Assembly (NCBI GenBank): GCA_016218045.1
Contig: JACRFB010000013.1
Coordinates: forward strand, 1 to 64,000
Direction of reading: 5' to 3'
Source of the DNA: Ignavibacteriota bacterium
Lineage (GTDB): Bacteria; Bacteroidota; Ignavibacteria; SZUA-365
Length of the DNA: 64,000 bases
Made by a program: the position numbers and the translations under genes. This document shows, piece after piece, positions 8,818 through 17,688 of the stretch. Within the stretch, counting starts at the first letter, position 1, and the number at the start of each line of letters is the position of its first letter. The notes beneath the pieces are model-generated. The model saw nothing but the letters and a program-made list of their open reading frames with translations, was not told the origin of the DNA and searched no databases.

Positions 8818-9348
8818 ATGCGGTATATTACACTTGTGCTGCTGCTCGCAGCAGCCGGATGCAGAGACGCGGAGGCGGTCGGATCGGCAGGGCATGACAC
8901 CAATCCTGGAATCGCAGCCGCAGATTCACTGAAGAAAGCGAGGAAGAAGATGGAGAACAAGATCGAGAAGTCGCAAGCCGAATGGCAGACCTGCCTCACT
9001 CCGGAACAGTATCGGGTGATGCGTGAAAAGGGAACAGAGATGGCCTTCACAGGCAAGTATTACAAGACCAAGGACCCCGGTGTATACGTCTGCGCCGCCT
9101 GCGGACAGGCGCTGTTCACTTCAGACACAAAGTATGATTCAGGGAGCGGCTGGCCGAGTTTTTGGGCTCCCGCCGATGAAAAAGTTGTCGAAACCGATGT
9201 CGACAGGACGCTCGGCATGGACCGCACCGAAGTACTCTGCAGTAAGTGTGGCGCACATCTCGGCCACGTATTCGACGATGGCCCGAAACCAACCGGCCTG
9301 CGGTACTGCATCAACTCGGTCTCGCTGGATTTTACACCGAAGAAATAA
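8818..9348 (+). CDS. msrB: Peptide-methionine (R)-S-oxide reductase, lipoprotein form
   Basis: Repairs the R form of oxidised methionine in proteins. The 176-aa product starts with a short signal peptide and lipobox AAGC (Cys15), which puts the enzyme outside the cytoplasm on a membrane. A charged linker (about 35-52) precedes the SelR/MsrB domain with zinc cysteines C92/C95 (CAAC) and C141/C144 (CSKC), the GSGWPSFW motif and catalytic C164 in RYCINS. A ribosome site AGGA lies shortly upstream. It is divergent from sthA and no msrA is nearby. Typical cytoplasmic MsrB proteins lack the lipid anchor. Confidence 0.94.
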   Translation: MRYITLVLLLAAAGCRDAEAVGSAGHDTNPGIAAADSLKKARKKMENKIEKSQAEWQTCLTPEQYRVMREKGTEMAFTGKYYKTKDPGVYVCAACGQALFTSDTKYDSGSGWPSFWAPADEKVVETDVDRTLGMDRTEVLCSKCGAHLGHVFDDGPKPTGLRYCINSVSLDFTPKK

Positions 9349-9435
9349 GGCGGAATTCCTGCCGCAAGGCACGAATTTTATCAGCCCAACATCCGGCAAC
9401 CATGTAGCGGATGATACCTGAAGAGAATGGCAGGC

Positions 9436-10059
9436 CTAAAGATCGTCCACGTCGAAAAAGTCGACAACACCGGTCTCGAGAGAATACTCCGCACCAATAA
9501 CGCGGAGTCCGTCCTGCAGGATGGACTGCTCCAAAAGTTCGGACCCGTGCCTGAGGTGGTTGACGGAAGCACGAACGTTTGCGCGCACCGCCAGATGCAT
9601 CAGTGTCTCATGGTCTGGCCGTGTCGACGCCTCGATGAGTGGCTCAATGGAAGGCCTGATACGATTGACGATGGAATAGATGTTCCTCGAAGGGCTCGCA
9701 CCGCCGCGTTCCAACTCATTGAGCGTGGCTTGAATGGCGCCACATCGTGTGTGACCGAGCACAACGACAAGGCGCGTGTTGAATTGCGATACAGCAAATT
9801 CCACGCTGCCGACGAGGGATGGAGCGACGATATTGCCCGCGACGCGGATGACAAACAGCGCGCCGATCCCTTGGTCAAACACAAGCTCCGCGGGCACTCT
9901 GGAATCTGAACAGCCAAGAACGATTGCGAACGGCGACTGACCGCCAAGAAGTTCTTCGCGGTGGGAGTGACCCAGAAGGGGCTCCGGATTCCGTGCATCG
10001 CGGGCGAATCGTTCATTGCCGGCCCGTAGGCGCACGAGGGCTTCAGCCGCTGGAATCAT
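9436..10059 (-). CDS. Beta-class carbonic anhydrase
   Basis: Interconverts CO2 and bicarbonate with a zinc ion. The start MIPAAEALVRLRAGNERF at 10059 gives 207 aa, the normal length; upstream readings overlap the preceding gene in another frame. Zinc ligands are C50 (in GCSDSRV), H103 and C106 (in GHTRCG), and the D52/R54 dyad is present. The ATG overlaps the stop codon of the upstream T9SS protein in an ATGA junction, so the two are probably translationally coupled. No signal peptide is visible, so the enzyme should be cytoplasmic although its upstream neighbour is secreted. It converges with msrB. Confidence 0.95.
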   Translation of the reverse strand: MIPAAEALVRLRAGNERFARDARNPEPLLGHSHREELLGGQSPFAIVLGCSDSRVPAELVFDQGIGALFVIRVAGNIVAPSLVGSVEFAVSQFNTRLVVVLGHTRCGAIQATLNELERGGASPSRNIYSIVNRIRPSIEPLIEASTRPDHETLMHLAVRANVRASVNHLRHGSELLEQSILQDGLRVIGAEYSLETGVVDFFDVDDL

Positions 10060-11759
10060 CGCAGAACCCGCAGTGACTGCTGGACAAACATTCCGTGCAT
10101 GGATGCGCGAGCGAAGTACACTCCGGCTGGAACCGCTTTCCCCTGCATATCCCGAAGGTCCCACTGCAGGCGTACCGGTGCATCCATCCCGACATACACC
10201 GACGATGACCACACAATGCGTCCGAGTGCATCGGTGATATCGAGCCGCATACGGCCTTCGTGTCCGCTGCGCAGCACCATCAGGACCGGCTGCATGATTC
10301 GCACCGGCTGCGGGGAAATAGATTCGATGCACAAATCTGCTGCATCTGGAATCGGTAGCAGAGCGGTGGGATCGTCGACCTGCACGGTGAATCCCTGCGG
10401 GTGAGCACCAATGCGATTCCGGGCTTCAACGATGACATTGTGTGATCCGAGTTGCTGCAGCGTCGGAGTCCACGTCAACGCCCCGCTGTTGTTGTCGATA
10501 GTCATTCCTGCTGGGAACATGAGGAGCGTATACTGCGGTGCTGGGTATCCCTCGGCCGCTGCTGTGAGTGAAAGGACTTGTCCTGCTTTGATCCGTTGAT
10601 TCTGTAATGCTGGAAGTCGCGGTTCCGCAACGACTGTGAGCGTGTACCGCTGCGTGTCGAGACCGGCGGTGTTGCGAGCCACGATCGCGACCTGATGCTG
10701 ACCCGCCTGCGCGCGTGTGGGCGACCAATTCACAATTCCTCTGCCCTGATCGATGATCATCCCTGCGGGCCCTGCGCCGAGGAGGAACACGGGACGGGGT
10801 GAACCTGAAGCAGTGAGCTGATATTGGTAGACATCACCTGCGAGTACTTCGGCGGGCGGTTGTGACGTGATTTTCGGCGGGCGCGCGGATTCCTCCACCA
10901 CGATCTGGAACGACTGCACATCTGAGCCGTTTGTGTTCTGCGCCTTGATGTTGACACTCGCCACGCCGACTTGCTGGGCCGTTGGAGTCCAGGATACAAT
11001 TCCGGACACACTGTCGATCACCATCGCCGCGGGTTTGGCAGACAGGCTGTATGTGGGCGCGGGTTCGCCGCGTGCGTCGACGTCGTACGAATACAGCTCT
11101 CCAACACGCGCGACGGTCTTCGGCAGACTCGTGATTTTTGGAGCCTTCGTCGATGAACAGCGCAGGGGATCACCGCTTTCCGCGGTGATGAGGCACGTCA
11201 TCGTATCACCCGTTGCGATGTGAGTGATCATCCAGTATTCGCCTGCTGGAAGTATGGGATTCTGCACCGGATTATTCACCAGTACGGCCAGGGCGACACG
11301 GGCATCGCCGTGTGTCTGGTAAAAAGCCGCGGCTCCGCCACTCATAGAAGCCGCGAGGGCGGCGGGCGAATCCACCCACGGATCGATCAACATTGCATTG
11401 CCCACATTAAACGGCAGTCCCTGCGTTATCGTATCGAGAGGGACTGAAGCGACGACTATGCCCGCAACGGGGACTTTGACCGCAACATAGTACTGAACCG
11501 AATCGAGCGATGGCGCGTAGAATCTGTACAACCAACCGGTCGCCTTGCCTGTTTGCGCGTCAAGAGTTAAAACGACATTCTGATACTGCAGCCCCAGAAA
11601 TATTACGTTGGTCGGAACAGTGTTCTGACCGAGGTCCATCTGTGCTCGAGCGGTGACTTGTGCAAGCGCGTCCTGTGCAGTAATCGGTTGAAGAAGCTGT
11701 GCGCGCAGCACAACTGGGATCAGGCACAGAATCAGCACGGCGAGGTGGGTCGGTTTCAT
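10056..11759 (-). CDS. T9SS-secreted protein with three Ig-like (putative-Ig) domains
   Basis: A 567-aa secreted protein of unknown role. Signal peptide at 1-20 (ends RAQ). A unique N-terminal domain of about 200 aa is followed by three cadherin-like/He_PIG-type domains (about 212-465), each with a repeated PxxMxIDxxSGxVxWxPT pattern. A T9SS type-A sorting domain follows (about 480-567) with ISPQPV, ITDALGRIVWSS and VPAGVYFARA, ending RVLR. Such repeats usually form extended stalks or adhesive surface proteins. The stop overlaps the carbonic anhydrase start by 4 bp. Confidence 0.88.
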   Translation of the reverse strand: MKPTHLAVLILCLIPVVLRAQLLQPITAQDALAQVTARAQMDLGQNTVPTNVIFLGLQYQNVVLTLDAQTGKATGWLYRFYAPSLDSVQYYVAVKVPVAGIVVASVPLDTITQGLPFNVGNAMLIDPWVDSPAALAASMSGGAAAFYQTHGDARVALAVLVNNPVQNPILPAGEYWMITHIATGDTMTCLITAESGDPLRCSSTKAPKITSLPKTVARVGELYSYDVDARGEPAPTYSLSAKPAAMVIDSVSGIVSWTPTAQQVGVASVNIKAQNTNGSDVQSFQIVVEESARPPKITSQPPAEVLAGDVYQYQLTASGSPRPVFLLGAGPAGMIIDQGRGIVNWSPTRAQAGQHQVAIVARNTAGLDTQRYTLTVVAEPRLPALQNQRIKAGQVLSLTAAAEGYPAPQYTLLMFPAGMTIDNNSGALTWTPTLQQLGSHNVIVEARNRIGAHPQGFTVQVDDPTALLPIPDAADLCIESISPQPVRIMQPVLMVLRSGHEGRMRLDITDALGRIVWSSSVYVGMDAPVRLQWDLRDMQGKAVPAGVYFARASMHGMFVQQSLRVLR

Positions 11760-11828
11760 ACGAAGTGTTCGTTGATGAAGGAATCGGAAGTCTTCATACT
11801 ACAAAAATCCCGTATTGCGGTGAAACAG

Positions 11829-11853
11829 AACGGCCGGGGGATGCCCGGCCGTT
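11829..11853 (-). terminator. Terminator after the GxG-repeat protein gene
   Basis: A 10-bp perfect stem AACGGCCGGG with CCCGGCCGTT around a 5-nt loop, downstream of the stop at 11879. The following T tract is short. Confidence 0.65.
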
Positions 11854-11878
11854 GTACGTCATGCGTTCCACACGTCTC

Positions 11879-12760
11879 TTACTTTTTCACGCGCACCGAC
11901 ACGGATCCCAAGCCCGACTCGAGGTTCATTTTTACTTTTCTCGATGAGCGTTTGTAATTGGGCGACGCGTACACATCGTCCTCGAGACGCACGAAGCGAT
12001 GCAAATCGGAAGAACTGAGAAAATTGTCTTCACAGAACGCCATTATTCCAACCTGTGCTGGAACCAGGATGTCGAGCGATCCGAGCCCCACTTCGGCACG
12101 GATTTGCGCCCCATCGCGCAAAGCGCCAGAGAGATCGAGTTCGTACGATCCTAGCCCGCCCTCGAAGCGCATTCTGTCAAAATTCAGATTTCCGAGCGAT
12201 TCCGATTCGATTGATCCCAGACCCGCGGTGATGGAGACGGTCCCGATTCTGGCGGCATTGGGCTCAGCACTGCGAATGCGAAGACTGCTTGCACCTGTCT
12301 CGAGCCGGAGACCGGCCAAGACAAGCCCGGTCAAATCTAACGCTGCCTCCCCTGCGCCAAATTCCATTCGAAAGTCAATAGGAATCCGGTCCGTGAGTTC
12401 AAGGCGCCAGGCTCCCCCGTGCTTCCCCTTGAAAAGATGAAGCAGTTCTGCCAAACCGTCGCCGTCTTCATTCTCATTGACATTTAATTCCACAGTCAAA
12501 ATGCCCTTGTCGTCCTTGACATTGTACCTCACCATTGGCCGGGCATCGTCTGACTCACCTGAAAGCTGCACAAGTGAGAACGCGGTGTTCGACACCCCGC
12601 GCCGAACGTGCAACGTACCCATACCGCCTTCGATTCGCACAATCATGGCTGTTTCGCCTGTCAGCGATGCCTGGCGAATGAGTTTTTCCTGAGCCGAGGT
12701 GGAATTCAGTCCTATTCCAACAGCGAGCAAGAGTCCTAGAGCGAGTATGTGCGATTTCAT
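11879..12760 (-). CDS. Exported GxG-repeat beta protein (LiaF/toast-rack-like)
   Basis: A 293-aa exported protein. The start MKSHILALG at 12760 has a good ribosome site (GGTGGAG) and opens a signal peptide (about 1-24). The rest is repeated short beta turns such as GLGSIESES, GGLGSYELDL, GLGSLDILVP and GLGSVSVRV, which suggests a single-stranded beta-helix like the C-terminal domain of LiaF-type proteins and the DUF2154/toast-rack family. No catalytic residues were seen. The function is unknown; related folds sense cell-envelope stress in Firmicutes, but transferring that role here is only a guess. It is divergent from nadE. Confidence 0.75.
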   Translation of the reverse strand: MKSHILALGLLLAVGIGLNSTSAQEKLIRQASLTGETAMIVRIEGGMGTLHVRRGVSNTAFSLVQLSGESDDARPMVRYNVKDDKGILTVELNVNENEDGDGLAELLHLFKGKHGGAWRLELTDRIPIDFRMEFGAGEAALDLTGLVLAGLRLETGASSLRIRSAEPNAARIGTVSITAGLGSIESESLGNLNFDRMRFEGGLGSYELDLSGALRDGAQIRAEVGLGSLDILVPAQVGIMAFCEDNFLSSSDLHRFVRLEDDVYASPNYKRSSRKVKMNLESGLGSVSVRVKK

Positions 12761-12918
12761 GGTTTCTCCACCGCATTGTTCAACAGTATCCTTACGAGGG
12801 ACGGGCTTCTTTGTTGCGAAGACGCCACATACCGGCGGAGACACTCCTCGCTTGCAGCGGTCAAGGGACTGGCTACAGAATGCAATATCGTGGCAAAACA
12901 CCATATAACCCGTCTCCA

Positions 12919-12947
12919 TTGGTTGGAAATTGTAGCATTTTTAGGAG
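12919..12947 (+). promoter_or_regulatory. Possible nadE promoter
   Basis: TTGGTT (12919-12924), 17 bp, TAGGAG (12942-12947). An alternative -10 GATTTT follows directly. The match is weak. Confidence 0.3.
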
Positions 12948-13011
12948 ATTTTGGAGCAGCACGCCTTTCTTTTCACGGTCAGTGTCTCTATCTTTTTCCA
13001 CACACCAGACG

Positions 13012-13797
13012 ATGATCCCCATGCTTCCTCAGCTATCTCTCGATATCCCGGCGGTCAGAAACCGTCTTACTTCGTTTCTTCGAACCGAGATCCGCAATGC
13101 AGGATTACAGACTGCGATTGTTGGATTGTCCGGAGGTGTCGATTCCGCGCTTGTCGGCTTCCTCGCGGTCGAGGCGCTCGGGGTGGAAAACGTCCGCTTT
13201 CTCATGATGCCGTACAAGACAAGCAGCAAGGAAAGTATTGACCATGCGCAGCTTGTGCTCTCCATTCTGGGCGGACACGGGGAGTTGATCGATATCACTC
13301 ACGCGGCTGATGCAGTGATTGAAACAGATCCCGACATGAGCCGTGTGAGACGAGGCAATATCATGGCCCGCTTGCGTATGATTCACCTCTATGACCGATC
13401 AGCGCGTGAATCAGGACTCGTTGTCGGTACTGGCAATAAAACCGAGGTACTGCTGGGATACAGTACACAGCACGGTGATGCCGCCTGTGCTGTAAACCCA
13501 CTTGGCAATCTGTATAAAACACAGGTGTGGCTGTTGGCAGAGGCCGTCGGTGTGCCGGAGGTAATAGTGTCGAAGGCGCCGAGCGCCGATTTGTGGTCCG
13601 GTCAAACCGATGAAGGCGAGCTTGGATTTACCTACCGCGAAGTGGACGAGCTCTTGTACTGGATGACCGATGCGGGCCTGTCTCGCGATGAGTTACTCAC
13701 TCGAGGATTTGAAGCTTCACTCATCGACACAGTAGCCACGCGGATCGAGAAAAACATGTTCAAACGGTTGCCTCCTCGCATTGCGTCAATACAGTGA
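13012..13797 (+). CDS. nadE: NAD+ synthase, ammonia-dependent type
   Basis: Last step of NAD synthesis: amidates nicotinate adenine dinucleotide using ATP and ammonia. The single-domain 261-aa protein has the N-type ATP pyrophosphatase P-loop GLSGGVDSALVG, plus GTGNKTE, GDAACAVNPLGNLYKTQV and APSADLWSGQTDE, all family landmarks. There is no N-terminal amidase domain, so it uses free ammonia. Two start codons, 13012 and 13021, are possible; the sequence does not decide between them and neither has a strong ribosome site. A strong terminator follows. Confidence 0.95.
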   Translation: MIPMLPQLSLDIPAVRNRLTSFLRTEIRNAGLQTAIVGLSGGVDSALVGFLAVEALGVENVRFLMMPYKTSSKESIDHAQLVLSILGGHGELIDITHAADAVIETDPDMSRVRRGNIMARLRMIHLYDRSARESGLVVGTGNKTEVLLGYSTQHGDAACAVNPLGNLYKTQVWLLAEAVGVPEVIVSKAPSADLWSGQTDEGELGFTYREVDELLYWMTDAGLSRDELLTRGFEASLIDTVATRIEKNMFKRLPPRIASIQ

Positions 13798-13827
13798 CCG
13801 AACAGACGATTACATTCAAATTTGCAA

Positions 13828-13857
13828 AGCGGGGTTTCGTCGGCCCCGCTTTTTTTG
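13828..13857 (+). terminator. Terminator after nadE
   Basis: AGCGGGG (13828-13834) pairs with CCCCGCT (13844-13850), followed by about seven T residues. Confidence 0.9.
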
Positions 13858-13906
13858 CTACTTTTGCCACACCGACCCTGCACACCACCACCGCCGGACT
13901 TCCGCC

Positions 13907-15601
13907 ATGTTTGAACGCCAGATCGAAGACGCGCTTGCCCAGCTCACCAGGCAAACCATAGGCGATAACGACGTCGTACTTCTCAAGACCATTCTGGCGT
14001 CGCCCGTCCCGGCATCCGTCAAACGAGTGTTTACGAGCGAGGCCGAGCGCTGGCGCGACGAAGAGATGAAGCGGCTGCTGGATTCCGCACATTTCGATTA
14101 CTCCGACGAGCAGGTCCGGAAATACTTCGACACCATCGCCTCCGTCGCGATGGAACACACGCGCTTTACACGCGAGGAATTTTCTACAACACTCGACGCG
14201 ACAGTGAAGCTGTTGTTCAACTACGTCTGCCGCCCGCAATGGACGCTTGTCAAGTACATCTTTGCGGACGCACCGGTTATTCCGACCCATGTCGTGCTCG
14301 AAAAGATGCGGCACTTCACCGACTACGAATACTACGCTGCGGTGATGCAGGATTATACTCGCACCAAACAGCTCGACACACTGGCCAAGGACAGGTTTGA
14401 AGAATTCCTGACGTTGATCGACGGCGAAGTGGTACGGAATCTCGACAGCAACAAACTCGCCCGTCTTTCTCAGCCAATTTTTAACGTCTTTAATCCTGGC
14501 GACGATCCGGAATATTCGCGCGTCCCCATCGAGGCACTGTCCATTTTCTATGACGATAAGAACATCACGTCGGTGGCAAATCGTCTCGAATCAGAAAAAG
14601 AGCACTCACCCACAATGTCAATGCATGATCTGATCATGCTTGTCGGAGAAACCGACTACACCGCCGGAGTTGAAATAAGTGAAATCGTTACGCGACATCT
14701 TGGGCGCCCCATGGTTGAACCGGGCGACATCGGCGACATCGAAGACATTGATGCGGAATTGTCCGGGCAGAACGTTGTAATCCCGATCGGCGAGTTGCCC
14801 GAGACATCCCTCGATGCATATATGGAAGAAGCTGTACCGGACCTCGTCCCGAACTTCGAGATGCCATCTGAAACAGAGGCGATATCCGGCGAGCAAGAAA
14901 CCCCGGATTTTTCCCTGTTCGAGGACGAAACACCAGCGGTGGAAAAGCCAACAACGGACGAATTCAATCTGCCGGAAAACATATTCATCGAGCAGGAGCA
15001 GACAAAACCGTCCATCGAGATTTCAGCGGACCTCAACAAAACACTCGCCGGGCTTCCGTCCCAGGAACCGTCGCTCGATGATGACGATTTTCTGAAACAG
15101 CTTGATCTCACCGACGACGATTTTAAAACCCCCTCGCCCGCTGCGGCCGAAATCGCCATTCCCGACATTGATCTGTCCGCAATGGAACCGGTCCACATGC
15201 CCGTCGTACATATGCCTGCGGAAACGCAGATCGTGGATACAGTCCAGACTCACGATGGGGCAATTTTGCCACCGGGTGCTACGGTTGTTGCAGACGAGCC
15301 GTTCGCTCCGACGGAGTCGGCGGCTGAGCCGAAGGCATCTCCGCAGGACATCATTGCAACTCTCGGTGATTTGCGCACACTTATCGACGCGAACAACAAG
15401 AAGCAGTACATCCGCAAGCTTTTCAATCGTGACGACAAGGCCTACGAAAGTGCCATTGACGCCTTGAACGGCCGAGCAACCTGGCGCGAAGCCTCGGAAT
15501 ATATCGACGAAGTGTTCCTGAAGTTCAACATCGACATGTATTCACGCGTTGCGGTGACTTTCACCGATGACGTCTATCGCAGATACCAAAAAAAGAAGTA
15601 G
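13907..15601 (+). CDS. Conserved-looking hypothetical protein upstream of obgE
   Basis: A 564-aa protein I do not recognise. It has no signal peptide and is probably cytoplasmic. Three zones are visible: a helical N-terminal part (about 1-250, MFERQIEDALAQL onward, with YYAAVMQDYTRTKQ), a long acidic, proline-rich and probably disordered middle (about 290-480, rich in D, E, P and S) and a compact C-terminal helical part (about 485-564) with LRTLIDANNKKQYIRKLF and RVAVTFTDDVYRRYQKKK. Domain-linker-domain organisation suggests a scaffold or regulator. It ends six bases before the GTG start of obgE, so the two are probably translated together. Confidence 0.75.
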   Translation: MFERQIEDALAQLTRQTIGDNDVVLLKTILASPVPASVKRVFTSEAERWRDEEMKRLLDSAHFDYSDEQVRKYFDTIASVAMEHTRFTREEFSTTLDATVKLLFNYVCRPQWTLVKYIFADAPVIPTHVVLEKMRHFTDYEYYAAVMQDYTRTKQLDTLAKDRFEEFLTLIDGEVVRNLDSNKLARLSQPIFNVFNPGDDPEYSRVPIEALSIFYDDKNITSVANRLESEKEHSPTMSMHDLIMLVGETDYTAGVEISEIVTRHLGRPMVEPGDIGDIEDIDAELSGQNVVIPIGELPETSLDAYMEEAVPDLVPNFEMPSETEAISGEQETPDFSLFEDETPAVEKPTTDEFNLPENIFIEQEQTKPSIEISADLNKTLAGLPSQEPSLDDDDFLKQLDLTDDDFKTPSPAAAEIAIPDIDLSAMEPVHMPVVHMPAETQIVDTVQTHDGAILPPGATVVADEPFAPTESAAEPKASPQDIIATLGDLRTLIDANNKKQYIRKLFNRDDKAYESAIDALNGRATWREASEYIDEVFLKFNIDMYSRVAVTFTDDVYRRYQKKK

Positions 15602-15607
15602 TCACGC

Positions 15608-16621
15608 GTGTTTGTTGATCAGGTCGCCATTCAGATACACTCCGGCGCAGGCGGGGCGGGTTGTGTCAGTTTCCGTCGAGAGAAATATGTGCCGAAAGGC
15701 GGTCCGGATGGCGGCAACGGCGGGAAGGGCGGAGACGTCATCATCCGCGCCGACGTCCAATTGCACACACTGCTCGATCTCCGCTACAAACACACGTACA
15801 AGGCCGAGAGCGGAGCAGCGGGCAGCACCTCACGCAAGGATGGAAAGTGGGGCCGCGACGAGATAGTGCGCGTACCCTGTGGCACTGTCATTCGCGATGC
15901 CGCCACCGGCGAGATGGTCGCTGATCTGGTTGAGGACGGCCAGGAAGTCCGTGCCGCGCTGGGTGGCAAAGGCGGCCGGGGCAACGCCGTGTTTGCGACC
16001 CCGACACAACAGACGCCGCGGTTCGCGGAGCCCGGCCTCGCAGGCGAGGAACGAGAACTCATTCTCGAGTTGAAGCTGATAGCGGATGTCGGATTAGTGG
16101 GACTTCCAAACGCGGGAAAGTCGACGCTGATTTCGGTGATCACCGCAGCACGTCCAAAAATCGCGGACTATCCATTCACAACCCTCGAACCAAATCTAGG
16201 CATTGTCCGCTACCGCGAATACGAGAGTTTTACCGTCGCCGACATTCCCGGACTCATCGAGGGTGCGCACCTAGGGAAGGGACTCGGCACGCAATTTCTC
16301 CGACATGTTGAACGGACTTCGGTTCTGCTCATCATGATTGAAAGTCCTACTGAAGACTACCGGGAGACATTCACGATTCTTCGCAACGAACTCGCGCAGT
16401 ACAGCGCCGAACTCGCGCAGAAGCCCGCGCTCGTCGCTATCTCGAAAACTGACGCGGCGGATGAAGAGACAGAGGAGCGTATAACCGCATTCGAGCGCAC
16501 TCTGGGGAGCCCCGTGTTGCGTTTCTCGTCTGTTAGTGGTGCAGGAATGACCCGGCTCCTTGATGCAATGTGGACGCTCGTGGAGAAACATCGCGCGCCT
16601 CTCCCGTCGGCGCAATCGTGA
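15608..16621 (+). CDS. obgE: Obg family GTPase
   Basis: Essential GTPase linked to 50S ribosome maturation and stress responses. The 337-aa product starts with GTG at 15608. The glycine-rich Obg fold (about 1-158) holds SGAGGAGCVSFRREKY and KGGPDGGNGGKGG; the G domain has G1 GLPNAGKST, switch I YPFTTLEPNLG and G3 DIPGLIEGAHLGKGLG. The usual G4 NKxD reads SKTD, a tolerated change. It ends after the G domain and lacks a C-terminal OCT domain. It follows the 564-aa unknown protein by six bases, and its stop overlaps the permease start (GTGA). Confidence 0.97.
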   Translation: MFVDQVAIQIHSGAGGAGCVSFRREKYVPKGGPDGGNGGKGGDVIIRADVQLHTLLDLRYKHTYKAESGAAGSTSRKDGKWGRDEIVRVPCGTVIRDAATGEMVADLVEDGQEVRAALGGKGGRGNAVFATPTQQTPRFAEPGLAGEERELILELKLIADVGLVGLPNAGKSTLISVITAARPKIADYPFTTLEPNLGIVRYREYESFTVADIPGLIEGAHLGKGLGTQFLRHVERTSVLLIMIESPTEDYRETFTILRNELAQYSAELAQKPALVAISKTDAADEETEERITAFERTLGSPVLRFSSVSGAGMTRLLDAMWTLVEKHRAPLPSAQS

Positions 16622-17667
16622 CATCCGCACGGCCTCATCCCGCGCGCCGTGCCCTTCTGATCTCGATTGCAGGCGCAATCCTCACACTCGGGGCGGCCTG
16701 TATCTCGCTGATGAGCGGTCCAGTCTCTCTTCCGCTTCCGGACGTTCTTCGAGCTCTCCTAAGTTGGACGGGACTTATGGAAAAGGACATGTCGGCGATG
16801 GCACGGGACATCGTCCTTCTTGTTCGATTACCACGAACCGTGCTCGCGGCTCTCGCGGGCGGTGCACTCTCCGTGGCCGGGGCTGTATTTCAGGTGCTGC
16901 TACGAAACGTACTCGCTGAACCGTATATCCTCGGCGTTTCGAGCGGAGCCGCAGTCGGAGCGCTCATTGCAATGAGCACGGGCATTGCGGCGCTGTTCTG
17001 GGGCGCAATACCACTGAGCGCATTCCTTGGTGCCTCGCTTGTTGTCGGTGTAGTTCACATTCTCGCTCGTGCACGCGCGCAGAACGATTCCAACACCTTG
17101 CTGCTGGTGGGTGTCATGGTGGGCGCGTTCCTGAGCGCAATCATCCTGGCACTGGTCAGCACTGTCGGCGATCCGGTACGAAACGCTCTGTTCTGGCTGC
17201 TGGGGTATCTCGGCCATGCAACACCGGCAACAATTTCCATCGTCGCCCCGGTCGTTCTGCTTGTCTGCGGCATCCTGTTCGTGAAATCACACACACTGAA
17301 TGTTCTTGCTCTCGGAGACGAACAGGCCTCGCATCTTGGGCTCGATGCGCGTCGAGTATCACTGCTGTTGTACCTGGCTGCATCGATGCTCACCGCCTCT
17401 GTGGTGAGCTTCTCCGGATCGATCGGATTCGTGGGATTGATCATTCCGCATCTGCTGCGGAGAACCGCCGGACCGGATCACCGCGTATTACTTCCCGGCG
17501 CGTTTTTTTTCGGCGCGGCGTTCCTCATAATCTCCGACATCGTGGCGCGTAGCGTTCTCTCACCGGTAGAATTGCCCGTTGGAGCCGTCACGGCTGCACT
17601 CGGTGCACCGGTATTCATCTGGATGCTATGGAAGGGAGACGGGTTGGGATCGGCGAAACTCGATTAA
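16618..17667 (+). CDS. FecCD-type ABC transporter permease (iron siderophore/cobalamin class)
   Basis: A 349-aa inner-membrane protein with about nine to ten helices, typical of BtuC/FecCD/FhuB permeases that import iron chelates or vitamin B12. Signatures include LRLPRTVLAALAGGAL, VFQVLLRNVLAEPYILGVSSGAA and SGSIGFVGLIIPHLLRR. The best start is a GTG at 16618 that overlaps the obgE stop by four bases. No ATPase (FecE/BtuD) or binding protein is in this window, so its partners must be encoded elsewhere and the substrate cannot be assigned. It converges with gltS; a small TCGGC/GCCGA hairpin lies at 17669-17682. Confidence 0.93.
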   Translation: MTSARPHPARRALLISIAGAILTLGAACISLMSGPVSLPLPDVLRALLSWTGLMEKDMSAMARDIVLLVRLPRTVLAALAGGALSVAGAVFQVLLRNVLAEPYILGVSSGAAVGALIAMSTGIAALFWGAIPLSAFLGASLVVGVVHILARARAQNDSNTLLLVGVMVGAFLSAIILALVSTVGDPVRNALFWLLGYLGHATPATISIVAPVVLLVCGILFVKSHTLNVLALGDEQASHLGLDARRVSLLLYLAASMLTASVVSFSGSIGFVGLIIPHLLRRTAGPDHRVLLPGAFFFGAAFLIISDIVARSVLSPVELPVGAVTAALGAPVFIWMLWKGDGLGSAKLD

Positions 17668-17688
17668 ATCGGCTATCGCCGACACAGC

